From DATHWB01 sp040905965 (GTDB lineage Bacteria; Actinomycetota; Acidimicrobiia; Spongiisociales; ZC4RG35): a stretch of 64,000 bases of DNA. The DNA lies in assembly GCA_040905965.1 (NCBI GenBank), contig JBBDQP010000106.1, forward strand, positions 1-64,000. The letters run 5' to 3'. A program made the translations under genes and the position numbers. The notes beneath the pieces are model-generated. The model was not told the DNA's origin and did not search any database. It saw nothing but the letters and a program-made list of their open reading frames with translations. Each line of letters starts with the position of its first letter. Position 1 is the stretch's first letter. This document shows positions 53,669 through 61,477 of this stretch, in pieces.

Positions 53669-54960
53669 GTCATCCCATGTCCAAGAACCGGGATCTGCCT
53701 TCGATCACGAAGAGCTGGGTGGATTCGGTTCCCGGGGTCCGTGTCGACTGGCTGGCACTGGCGCTGCTCGGTGTCGTCCTCCTGGCGTTGACCGAACGTT
53801 TTGCCCGAATCCCTACGACGGACCTGACCTCATCCGGGACCTGGAGCATCGCTCTCGGCTGGTCGATACCGATCCTGATGGCCGGACTCGGCGGGATGTT
53901 CTCAGAACGCTCGGGCGTGGTGAACATCGGACTGGAGGGTTTCCTCGTGCTCGGAACCTGGTTCGGCGCGTGGGGCACGTTGTACACCGGCAGCGTGTGG
54001 CTGGGCATCCTGATCGGTGGCGCTGCCGGTGCCCTCGGTGCGCTGCTCATGGCGGTGGTGACCGTGACCTACGGCGTCGATCACATCATCGCCGGCACGG
54101 CGATACTCGTGATGTCGCCTGGCATCGCCCGCTACCTGTCCGGACTGATCTTCCCCGACTACGGCGGGTCGATCACCCAGTCACCGACGGTCGTCGGGTC
54201 GTCGACTTTCAACGTCCCCTTCCTGGCAGGCGGGACGATCTTCGACTGGGAGTCGCCGGACTTCTTCGGAGCCATGGAACGCAGTGACCTTTTCCTCATT
54301 GCCGAACTGGGCGGCATCCTTCGCGGCTTCGTCTTTCAGATGTCGTGGCTGACGCTGCTCGGGATCGCCATCATCCCGATCTCGTGGTACCTGCTGTGGC
54401 GCACCCGCTGGGGCCTTCGTCTGCGCAGCGTGGGTGAGGATCCTGACGCCGCCGACTCGCTCGGTGTGAACGTCTACCTCTACAAGTACTACGGCGTCGT
54501 CACGTCGGGGCTTCTCGCCGGGCTCGGCGGGGCGTTCCTGGCGGTGCAGCTCTCCGGGCTGTATCGGGAGGGACAGACCAACGGCAAGGGTTTCATCGGC
54601 CTGGCGACGATGATCTTCGGGAACTGGCGTCCGACCGGCACGGCTTCCGGCTCGCTCCTCTTCGGGTTCGCCGAAACTCTGCGTCTGCGCGACCAGAACG
54701 CTCCGCATGCTCTGCTCCTGTTCGTGACGATCGTGCTGGTGCTCTTCACGCTGCGGGCGCTGTACCGCCGTCGTTGGCGTACGGCGGTCGGACTCGGAGC
54801 CGGTGCGGTCGCGCTCGGCGCTTTCTACTTCAACGTCGACACCGTTCCGAACCAACTGCCGCAGATCACTCCGTTCATCGCCGTACTGGTGGTCTTGTTG
54901 TTCGCGACCCGCCGCCTCCGCATGCCCGCCGCCGACGGCCAAATCTGGATCAAGTCTTAA
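53665..54960 (+). CDS. nucleoside ABC transporter permease 2
   Basis: 431 residues, about ten helices. LGGMFSERSGVVNIGLEGFLVLG is the family core (split in the text by helices), GVDHIIAGTAI and RTRWGLRLRSVGEDPDAADSLG are the cytoplasmic loops, GKGFIGLATMIFGNWRPTGT completes the YufQ/NupC-like permease. An N-terminal extension of about 30 residues precedes helix 1. Last gene of the operon. Confidence 0.92.
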   Translation: MSHPMSKNRDLPSITKSWVDSVPGVRVDWLALALLGVVLLALTERFARIPTTDLTSSGTWSIALGWSIPILMAGLGGMFSERSGVVNIGLEGFLVLGTWFGAWGTLYTGSVWLGILIGGAAGALGALLMAVVTVTYGVDHIIAGTAILVMSPGIARYLSGLIFPDYGGSITQSPTVVGSSTFNVPFLAGGTIFDWESPDFFGAMERSDLFLIAELGGILRGFVFQMSWLTLLGIAIIPISWYLLWRTRWGLRLRSVGEDPDAADSLGVNVYLYKYYGVVTSGLLAGLGGAFLAVQLSGLYREGQTNGKGFIGLATMIFGNWRPTGTASGSLLFGFAETLRLRDQNAPHALLLFVTIVLVLFTLRALYRRRWRTAVGLGAGAVALGAFYFNVDTVPNQLPQITPFIAVLVVLLFATRRLRMPAADGQIWIKS

Positions 54961-55301
54961 GTCCCCCCAGCGAAGCGTTGGGGGACAGCCGAGCGCCAGC
55001 GAGGCCGAGGGGGGTTCCTTTCTCCCCCTCGCGACCGAGCCGCCAGGCGAGGTCGTGTTGGGGGGAGTGGCCGAGGCTCTGCGAGGCCGAGGGGGGCCTT
55101 CTCTCCCCCCAGGGACGAAGTCCCGTTGGGGGGAGTGGCCGAGGCTTTGCGAGGCCGAGGGGGGCCTTAAGGCGCAGCCGCCAAACCCGTCAACCACCTC
55201 CCGCGAGAGGTGGTCCACGAGGTCACAGAGCTGACCGCCCCCCTGGCCGGCCCAGAGCGGCCGGCCTGTCCCCCCAGACGGCCTGCGGCCGAGGGGGGAC
55301 A
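54961..55301. repeat. G-rich hairpin repeat array after the transporter operon
   Basis: Three tandem imperfect units consist of a C5-6...G6 hairpin with variable inner loop, then AGTGGCCGAGGCTYTGCG and AGGCCGAGGGGGGCCTT (54961-55168). Unit 3 has a CTCCCCCC/GGGGGGAG stem closed by GGGAC-GAA-GTCCC. Beyond them are ACCACCTC/GAGGTGGT (55192-55213) and a further TGTCCCCCC/GGGGGGACA hairpin (55267-55301). This occupies nearly all of the 374-bp spacer before the P450 gene. No gene is evident. Confidence 0.8.
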
Positions 55302-55334
55302 GATCACGCCCTCGCTCTTCTACCCTCACCCACC

Positions 55335-56552
55335 GTGATCGACTTCGATGCGTACGCACCTGATTTCGTCGCCGACCCGTATCCGACGTATGCCCGCTTG
55401 CGCGACGAGTCGCCTGTGTTCTTCGATCCGCATTGGGATGTGACGTTCTTTGCAAGGCACGCGGATGTTTCAGGCATTCTCCGAGACCGGAGGTTCGGGC
55501 GAGACGTCCGGTCCCGGGTTCCGGTCGATGAGATCGACGCCGAGGTTCTCGCCCGCATCTACCCGGCGGACATCCCGACCTGGACTTCCTACGTCAGGGA
55601 CTCGTTCATCGACCTGGAGCCCCCAGCCCACACCCGCATCCGTCGCTTGGTTCAGTGGGCGTTCACTCGCAAGGCGTCTGAGTCCTACCGGCCCCGTCTG
55701 GAGGAGGTCGCTGCCCGTTCGATCGATCAGGCGCTCGATCGGGGCTCGATGGAGGCGATCGCCGACTTCGCCACCCCGATCCCGCTGACGATGATCGCCG
55801 ACCTGCTGGGCATTCCGGCCGCCGATCAACCGATGTTGGTGGCGTGGTCACATGCGATGGTCCGGCCGTTCGACGCCGACTGCCCTCTGGAGGATCGGGT
55901 GGCGGCCGAGCAAGCCACCAAGGATTTCGTGGCCTACCTGACTGTGATGACGAGGGACCGCCGAGCCGAACCGGGCAACGATCTGTTGTCCGAACTGGTG
56001 GTGGCAGAGATTGACGGTGACAGTCTGTCGGAGGAAGAGGTGGTCGCAACCGCGATTCTCACACTCAACGCCGGTCACGAGGCGACGGTGCAGGCCATCG
56101 GCAACGGGCTGCTCGCCTTCGCCCAGTTCCCCGACCAGTTTGCGCGGCTCCGGAGTGATCCGGAGCTTGTGGCATCGGCCGCCGGGGAGATCCTGCGTTT
56201 CGACACGCCGTTGCAGATGTTCGAACGCTGGGTTCTCGAAGATCTCGATTGGGACGGCATTCGGTTGCGTCGCGGCACGAAGGTCGGGCTGTTCTTCGGG
56301 TCCGCCAACCGTGACGAGGCCGCGTTCGAGAACGCCCAGACGTTCGACATCGCCCGGGACAGCCGTGCCCACCTCGCCTTCGGCGCCGGGATCCACCACT
56401 GCGTGGGTGCACCCCTGGCGAAGTTGGAGCTGGAGGTGGCGATGGAGGCGATCCGCAGGCTCCCGCGCCTCGAACTCGCACAGGAGAAGCTGGAGCGTGT
56501 GCCGAGTCTCGTCTTCAGGGGAGTGCGTGAACTCCGTCTCGACGTGACCTGA
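55335..56552 (+). CDS. cytochrome P450
   Basis: 405 residues, soluble bacterial type. I-helix LNAGHEATVQ (in place of the usual AGxET), ExxR in EILRFDTPLQMFERW, and the haem-binding loop FGAGIHHCVGAPLAKLE with Cys356. A monooxygenase needing ferredoxin partners, none of which are adjacent. GTG 55335 has no ribosome site and opens the frame at VIDFDAYAPDFVADPYPTYA, the normal P450 start; the frame is open upstream through the repeat array, so that part is excluded. Confidence 0.93.
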   Translation: MIDFDAYAPDFVADPYPTYARLRDESPVFFDPHWDVTFFARHADVSGILRDRRFGRDVRSRVPVDEIDAEVLARIYPADIPTWTSYVRDSFIDLEPPAHTRIRRLVQWAFTRKASESYRPRLEEVAARSIDQALDRGSMEAIADFATPIPLTMIADLLGIPAADQPMLVAWSHAMVRPFDADCPLEDRVAAEQATKDFVAYLTVMTRDRRAEPGNDLLSELVVAEIDGDSLSEEEVVATAILTLNAGHEATVQAIGNGLLAFAQFPDQFARLRSDPELVASAAGEILRFDTPLQMFERWVLEDLDWDGIRLRRGTKVGLFFGSANRDEAAFENAQTFDIARDSRAHLAFGAGIHHCVGAPLAKLELEVAMEAIRRLPRLELAQEKLERVPSLVFRGVRELRLDVT

Positions 56553-57512
56553 TCAGCCGTCTTCGGCCGGGGCGGTGGTCGTCGTTGTGGTCGTCACGAC
56601 GTCGCCCGCCGGGTACCCGACCACTTCGATCCCGGCGATCGCCAGCTCCGTGAAGACACGTCCGCCGCGCTCTTCGGGCAGATACGCAGTGTTGACCTGG
56701 ATGCGCAGGCTGAGCGTGCGGAAGCTCACGTATTCGATGGCCTGCTTGCCCGGTTCGTCGTCGAGCTCGTGGGCGAGGGGCAGCGTGTTGGGGGCGTCGG
56801 TGGAGATGGAGATGCTGCGGGCGCGATAGTTCTGATAGAAACGATCGCTGTCTGCCGGAAGGTTCTCCCACACGAACCCGGTCACCACCATTGGCTCGGG
56901 GAAGATGAGGTCGATCGTGATCACGTCGGTCTCTTCGAGCGCCTCCCAGTTGATCTGGTACTCGCGTTCGCCGTCGATCAGATTGCGGCATTCGAATCCG
57001 GACAGCCCCGAAATCGAACAGTCTGCGCTGAGGATGTTGATAGGTTCGGGAACTCGGGCGATGGTCGTTGTGGTCGTCGAGGACGTTGCGGCAGCGAGGT
57101 CCGGGTCTTCATCGTCACCGGTGAAGATGTTGAACAGGAGAGCGATCAGCACCACTCCGAACAGCAGTCCCGAGATGGCCATCGCCGCTCTGACTCCTGC
57201 GGTCGCCTGCACGGCGGGTCGGGGCGCGACGGGGAGGGATCCTTGGGCGAGCCGGGCTCCGCATTCCTCGCAGTGCCGGTTCGTGTCAGGGTTGGATGTA
57301 CCGCACGACGGGCAGGACACGGTCTGGGACGCCACCTGGAGGGGCGGGCGCGTGAAGTCGGCCGGCGGTGGGCCTTCGTCGAGGGAGAATTCCTCGTACT
57401 CACCTCCGTCGGCCGGCTCGGACGCCGGGTCGATCCAGGTTCCACAGCTCGGGCAGAACTGGTCCTCGTCGGACACCACCGATCCACAGTTGTCGCACAC
57501 GTGACGGGCCAA
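56553..57512 (-). CDS. zinc-ribbon protein with membrane anchor and discoidin-like domain
   Basis: 319 residues. Two zinc ribbons at the N-terminus (CDNCG...CPSCG, about 6-23, and CPSCG...CEECG, about 66-84), then a helix (AMAISGLLFGVVLIALLF, about 108-126), a Thr-rich linker, and an exterior domain of about 150 residues with the pattern of NADG/F5-F8 type C (discoidin) domains: LIDGEREYQINWEAL and IDLIFPEPMVVTGF. TTG 57512 follows GGAGGAGGCGTT. Possibly a membrane-linked sensor or glycan-binding protein. Confidence 0.75.
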   Translation of the reverse strand: MARHVCDNCGSVVSDEDQFCPSCGTWIDPASEPADGGEYEEFSLDEGPPPADFTRPPLQVASQTVSCPSCGTSNPDTNRHCEECGARLAQGSLPVAPRPAVQATAGVRAAMAISGLLFGVVLIALLFNIFTGDDEDPDLAAATSSTTTTTIARVPEPINILSADCSISGLSGFECRNLIDGEREYQINWEALEETDVITIDLIFPEPMVVTGFVWENLPADSDRFYQNYRARSISISTDAPNTLPLAHELDDEPGKQAIEYVSFRTLSLRIQVNTAYLPEERGGRVFTELAIAGIEVVGYPAGDVVTTTTTTTAPAEDG

Positions 57513-57556
57513 AACGCCTCCTCCGGGGGTTCGCTCCGGGTGGGTATTGTGCCACG

Positions 57557-57685
57557 GTGATCGACGTGTTCGCTGTCAGGCAGGTCGAAGGGTGGACGGC
57601 AGGCTCCGTGACGTCGGGGATCCTGCTCGCCGGACTCGCCCTGGCTGGTCTCGCCTGGGTCATCGACCGGGCGAGTCGGCGCTGA
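57557..57685 (+). CDS. small single-helix membrane protein
   Basis: 42 codons (VIDVFAVRQVEGWTAGSVTSG then a helix ILLAGLALAGLAWVI and a basic tail DRASRR). GTG 57557 has TATTGT (57545-57550) 6 nt upstream, the same leaderless layout as neighbouring genes. No family known. Could be noise, but codon usage and promoter favour a gene. Confidence 0.4.
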   Translation: MIDVFAVRQVEGWTAGSVTSGILLAGLALAGLAWVIDRASRR

Positions 57686-57748
57686 CCAGCGGGCCTTTTC
57701 GGGCGGTGGCGACGAAACTGTCGCAGCCTCTCCCTACAGTCCGTTCCC

Positions 57749-59062
57749 GTGTCCTACGCGTGTGAATCTTGCGGCTACCGCTCCACGAAGTGGATGGGTT
57801 TCTGCCCCCAATGCGGGCGGTCCGGTCCGTTGGACGAGGTCGCCGATCTCCCGGGCCGTTCGAAGTCCCTGCGCCGCGGTCCGGCTCCGGTCGCAGCACA
57901 GCTCAACGACGCCGCCCGCTTAGAGAGGAGGACCTCGGGGATGGGCGAGGTCGACCGGGTGCTTGGCGGTGGTCTCGTCCCGGGGTCGGTCGTCCTGGTC
58001 GGCGGTGAACCAGGCGTCGGCAAGTCGACCCTGCTGCTCCAGTTGGCAGGCAGCATCGCGGCGAGCGGTGGCCGGGTGTTGGTGTGTTCCGCCGAGGAGT
58101 CCGCCCAGCAGGTGGCGATGCGGGCCGAGCGCGTGGGGGTGACTGCTGACGGCGTGCTCGTGCTCGCCGAGGACGATGTCGACGCCGCCATCGCGGCCGC
58201 GGATGAATGCAACCCGGATCTGTTGATCATCGACTCGATACAAACGGTGGGCGTGCCGGATCTCGGCTCGGCGCCGGGCTCGGTCACCCAGGTGCGGGAG
58301 TCGGCTTCCCGTCTCGTTCGCTACGCCAAGGAGCGGGGGGTTGCCACGATCCTCGTCGGCCATGTGACCAAAGAGGGCGGGCTGGCCGGCCCGAAGCTGC
58401 TCGAGCACATGGTCGATGTCGTTCTGTCGCTGGAAGGCGACCCTGATCGGGGCTTTCGGGCGCTCCGCAGCTTCAAGAACCGCTTCGGTGCTACCCACAC
58501 TGTCGCTCTCTTCGACATGCGGAACGAGGGGATGGTCGAAGTCGAGGATCCTTCCGAGGCGTTTCTCGCCGAGTGGCAGAGCGACGTTCCGGGAACCGTC
58601 GTGTTCCCCGCAGTCGAGGGCAGGAGGTCGGTGCTCGTCGAGATTCAGGCGCTCGTCACGTCGTCCAGCCAGCCGCAGCCGCGGCGGTCGGTGCGCGGAG
58701 TCGAGTCGTCCCGTGTGCATCAGATCCTCGCCGTCCTCGATCGTCACTGCGGGATACCGCTCGCCGACCATGAGGTGTACGTCAACGTCGTCGGCGGTTG
58801 GAAGCTCGACGAACCGGCATGTGATCTTCCGGTGGCGTTGGCGCTGGCGTCGTCGCGGATGGATCTTCCGCTGGGCTCGGTGGCGGCGTGGGGCGAGATC
58901 GGGCTGGCCGGTGAGGTCCGTCCCGTGCCGTTCGAAGCTCGGCGCCGCGAGGAGGCCGACCGGCTCGGCATCAAGACGGTGGTGGCTCCCGCCCAGGGCC
59001 AGCGGCTCCTTCTTGCCCTCGTCGAGGCGGGATTGGTGCCCTCACCGCCTCCGAGCGGTTGA
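57749..59062 (+). CDS. radA: DNA repair protein RadA
   Basis: 437 residues. N-terminal C4 zinc finger (CESCG...CPQCG, 5-24), Walker A GGEPGVGKS (about 87-95), KNRFG motif near 250 and Lon protease-like C-terminal domain. A branch-migration helicase in recombination. GTG 57749 has TACAGT (57735-57740) 8 nt upstream. radA-disA is a conserved pair. Confidence 0.96.
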   Translation: MSYACESCGYRSTKWMGFCPQCGRSGPLDEVADLPGRSKSLRRGPAPVAAQLNDAARLERRTSGMGEVDRVLGGGLVPGSVVLVGGEPGVGKSTLLLQLAGSIAASGGRVLVCSAEESAQQVAMRAERVGVTADGVLVLAEDDVDAAIAAADECNPDLLIIDSIQTVGVPDLGSAPGSVTQVRESASRLVRYAKERGVATILVGHVTKEGGLAGPKLLEHMVDVVLSLEGDPDRGFRALRSFKNRFGATHTVALFDMRNEGMVEVEDPSEAFLAEWQSDVPGTVVFPAVEGRRSVLVEIQALVTSSSQPQPRRSVRGVESSRVHQILAVLDRHCGIPLADHEVYVNVVGGWKLDEPACDLPVALALASSRMDLPLGSVAAWGEIGLAGEVRPVPFEARRREEADRLGIKTVVAPAQGQRLLLALVEAGLVPSPPPSG

Positions 59063-59069
59063 GAGGTGA

Positions 59070-59075
59070 TAGATT
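59070..59075 (+). promoter_or_regulatory. -10 box of disA
   Basis: TAGATT 6 nt upstream of the GTG start, without a Shine-Dalgarno sequence, so transcription would begin at or within a base or two of the start codon. The same arrangement occurs for several genes in the window. Confidence 0.5.
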
Positions 59076-59081
59076 GCTCAG

Positions 59082-60152
59082 GTGGCTCGGAACGGCACGT
59101 TGGCGCTCGAGACGCTCGAGCGTCTCGCCCCGGGAACCCCGTTGAGGCAGGGTCTCGAACGAATCATTCAGCAAGGCAAAGGCGCGATCATCGTCCTTGG
59201 AGACGGTGACGCCGTTTCTGCGATCTCGAGTGGAGGCTTTCGCCTCGCCCAGCCGGTGCTCTTTACGCCTCCGAAGGTGAGCGAGCTGGCCAAGATGGAT
59301 GGTGGGATCATCCTCGATGCCGAAGGTGATCACATCATCGCCGCCAATGTCCACTTCGTCCCTTCGAACGACATCCCCACCGAAGAGACCGGGTCTCGTC
59401 ATCGAACCGCCCAGCGCATCGCCATCCAGACGTCGGTGCCCGTCGTGGCGGTTTCCGAGGGCCGCCGCACGGCGTCGGTCTACGTCGAGGACACGAAGGT
59501 CGAGTTGCGCTCGCCGACGATGGTCGCGGCTCGCGTCAACCAGGATCTCCAAACGCTCGATCGTCTCCGGCGCCGTCTCGACGAAGCCGAGAACGGATTG
59601 ACCTCCCTCGAGGTCTTCGAACTCGTGACCTACCGGGCGGTCGTCACGCTTCTGCAAAGGGCGGAACTCGTGAGACGGGTCGGGACCAGCATCGAACGGC
59701 AGGCCATCTCGCTCGGCGACGAGGGTCGGCTGGCCTACATCCAGCTGGCCGACATGGTGCGCGGTGTCGAGTTTCTCCGCGACGTCACGCTCAGGGACTA
59801 TCTGCCGACGCGGCGCAAGGCCAGCCTCCTCAAGGCTCGGGATGCGCTCGGCGAGCTCGAGGAGTCCGATCTCGAAGATCCGGTCAGGATCGCCAAGGCG
59901 ATCGGATTCGACGAACTGGATGCGCCTGTGACCCCCCGGGGCTATCGGCTCCTGTCCCGGGTGGTCCGGCTGCCCGATACTGTCCGTGAAGAGTTGATCA
60001 AGCATTTCAAGCAGCTCCCGAAGATGTTGGCCGCCTCAATCGCCGACTTCGAGAAGGTCGAAGGAATCGGCAATGCTCGGGCGACCCATCTTCAGCACTA
60101 CTTCGAAAGAGTCCGATCCCTCGCCCAGGAGTGGACACCGCAGGTGCTGTGA
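59082..60152 (+). CDS. disA: diadenylate cyclase / DNA integrity scanning protein DisA
   Basis: 356 residues. DAC domain with DGGIILD (near 74) and GSRHRTAQR (near 105) catalytic motifs, a linker, then a HhH DNA-binding domain (EKVEGIGNARATHLQHYF at the end). Makes c-di-AMP and halts at recombination intermediates. 20 bp after radA. Confidence 0.96.
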   Translation: MARNGTLALETLERLAPGTPLRQGLERIIQQGKGAIIVLGDGDAVSAISSGGFRLAQPVLFTPPKVSELAKMDGGIILDAEGDHIIAANVHFVPSNDIPTEETGSRHRTAQRIAIQTSVPVVAVSEGRRTASVYVEDTKVELRSPTMVAARVNQDLQTLDRLRRRLDEAENGLTSLEVFELVTYRAVVTLLQRAELVRRVGTSIERQAISLGDEGRLAYIQLADMVRGVEFLRDVTLRDYLPTRRKASLLKARDALGELEESDLEDPVRIAKAIGFDELDAPVTPRGYRLLSRVVRLPDTVREELIKHFKQLPKMLAASIADFEKVEGIGNARATHLQHYFERVRSLAQEWTPQVL

Positions 60153-60163
60153 TCGGACCCGGG

Positions 60164-60169
60164 TAGACT
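60164..60169 (+). promoter_or_regulatory. -10 box of carD
   Basis: TAGACT 10 nt upstream of the ATG at 60180, within CGGGTAGACTGCC, giving a 3-4-nt leader at most. No Shine-Dalgarno. Confidence 0.5.
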
Positions 60170-60179
60170 GCCCGGATTC

Positions 60180-60944
60180 ATGGCTACCAAGAAAACCAGT
60201 TCCTCCGCGAAGTCGTCCACGACGGACTCGAAGCCGGCCAAGAAGGCGCCTGCCAAGAAGCCGCCGGCCAAGCAGGTGCCTGCCAAGAAGCCGCCTGCCA
60301 AGAAGGCGCCTGCCAAGAAGCCGCCGGCCAAGCAGGTGCCTGCCAAGAAGCCGCCTGCCAAGAAGGCGCCTGCCAAGAAGCCGCCGGCCAAGCAGGTGCC
60401 TGCCAAGAAGCCGCCTGCCAAGAAGGCGCCTGCCAAGAAGCCGACGTCCAAGTACTCGGTGGGGGACAAGGTCGTCCATCCCCAGCACGGGGCGGCGACG
60501 ATCGCAAAGAAGATCAAGCAGGAGTTTGCCGGTGAGAAGAAGGACTATTTCGTCCTCGACATCGCCACAGAGCAACTCACCGTCAAGGTCCCCGTCGAGG
60601 CAATCGACGATCTCATCCGACCCATCATCTCCAAGGCCCAAGCGCGCAAGGTGCTGGCGGTCCTGAAGGAAGAGCCTCAGGAGGCCGGTTCCAACTGGTC
60701 CCGCTGGTACAAGGTGCTCACCGAGAAGATGTATTCAGGTGACATCTTCCAGGTCGCCGAAGTGGTCCGCGACCTCAACTACGCCCAGCAGACCAAGGGC
60801 ATCTCACCGGCGCTGAAGCGGATGCTTTCCAAGGCGCGGGTCACCCTCACGTCGGAACTCGAGTTCTCGCTCGGCGTCGACGAAGAAGAGGCGGTCAAGA
60901 GGCTCGACCGGGCATTGCCGATCTTCGAAGTACCCGAAGACTGA
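60180..60944 (+). CDS. carD: CarD-family RNA polymerase-binding regulator with histone H1-like N-terminal tail
   Basis: 254 residues. About 85 N-terminal residues are Lys/Ala/Pro-rich repeats built on AKKPPAKQVPAKKPPAKKAP (20-residue repeat, three exact copies). From SKYSVGDKVVHPQHGAATIAK (about 88) the CarD domain starts (CdnL_TRCF fold), and the C-terminal helical DNA-binding domain has LTEKMYSGDIFQVAEVVRDL. CarD stabilises open promoter complexes at rRNA promoters. The basic tail resembles histone H1 and should bind DNA non-specifically. Tail repeat DNA is 60-bp-perfect. Confidence 0.93.
   Translation: MATKKTSSSAKSSTTDSKPAKKAPAKKPPAKQVPAKKPPAKKAPAKKPPAKQVPAKKPPAKKAPAKKPPAKQVPAKKPPAKKAPAKKPTSKYSVGDKVVHPQHGAATIAKKIKQEFAGEKKDYFVLDIATEQLTVKVPVEAIDDLIRPIISKAQARKVLAVLKEEPQEAGSNWSRWYKVLTEKMYSGDIFQVAEVVRDLNYAQQTKGISPALKRMLSKARVTLTSELEFSLGVDEEEAVKRLDRALPIFEVPED
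60241..60443 (+). repeat. three perfect 60-bp coding repeats in carD
   Basis: 60241-60300, 60301-60360 and 60361-60420 are identical, followed by a 23-bp partial unit. They encode the H1-like tail. Perfect identity means copy number can change by slippage, or be misassembled from short reads. Confidence 0.95.
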
Positions 60945-60948
60945 GTCC

Positions 60949-61437
60949 GTGTTCGAGACCCGGGTCGGCATCGGATTCGACGTCCACCGGTTCGGCACGA
61001 CGCCACCCGTTCTGATCGGCGGCGTCATCGTCGACACCGAACGCGGCCTCGATGCGACCTCCGACGGCGATGTGGCGTGCCACGCCGTGACCGACGCAGT
61101 GCTGGGGGCGGCGAATCTTGGGGACATGGGCATGCATTTCCCGTCTTCGGATACCCGCTGGCACGACGCCGACAGCATCGAGATGCTTCGGGAAAGTGTG
61201 AGGATGGCTGCCGCCAGATCGGTGTCGATGGTCGCCGTCGATGTCACCGTCATCAGCCAGTCCGTCCGTATCGCACCGTTCCGGGACCAGATCAGGGCAG
61301 GAATCGCCGGCGCCCTCGGTGTGGACTCCGAGCGGGTGTCGGTGAAGGCCACCACCACCGATCACCTCGGGGCTTTGGGCCGTGACGAAGGGATCGCGGC
61401 GATGGCGGTCGTCACCGCTCGGATCGACGAGGGCTGA
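60949..61437 (+). CDS. ispF: 2-C-methyl-D-erythritol 2,4-cyclodiphosphate synthase
   Basis: 162 residues. GIGFDVHRF near the start with metal Asp and His, SDGDVACHAVTDAVLGAANLGDMG and the C-terminal ATTTDHLGALGRDEGIAAMAV. Enzyme of the MEP isoprenoid pathway. The GTG start is 4 bp after the carD stop. ispD, usually next to ispF, is absent here. Confidence 0.94.
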   Translation: MFETRVGIGFDVHRFGTTPPVLIGGVIVDTERGLDATSDGDVACHAVTDAVLGAANLGDMGMHFPSSDTRWHDADSIEMLRESVRMAAARSVSMVAVDVTVISQSVRIAPFRDQIRAGIAGALGVDSERVSVKATTTDHLGALGRDEGIAAMAVVTARIDEG

Positions 61438-61477
61438 ATCGGCGTCTGGAGAGCCGCCTCCTAGCATCCGCTCCTTC

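Noticed and set aside
60241..60443. Possible CRISPR-like array (three identical 60-bp units)
   Set aside because: The units are contiguous without spacers, lie in frame in carD, and encode the Lys/Pro-rich tail.
60036..60641. Minus-strand frame with LLGRRLLGRR-type repeats
   Set aside because: Antisense image of the carD repeats; no start signals or codon bias.
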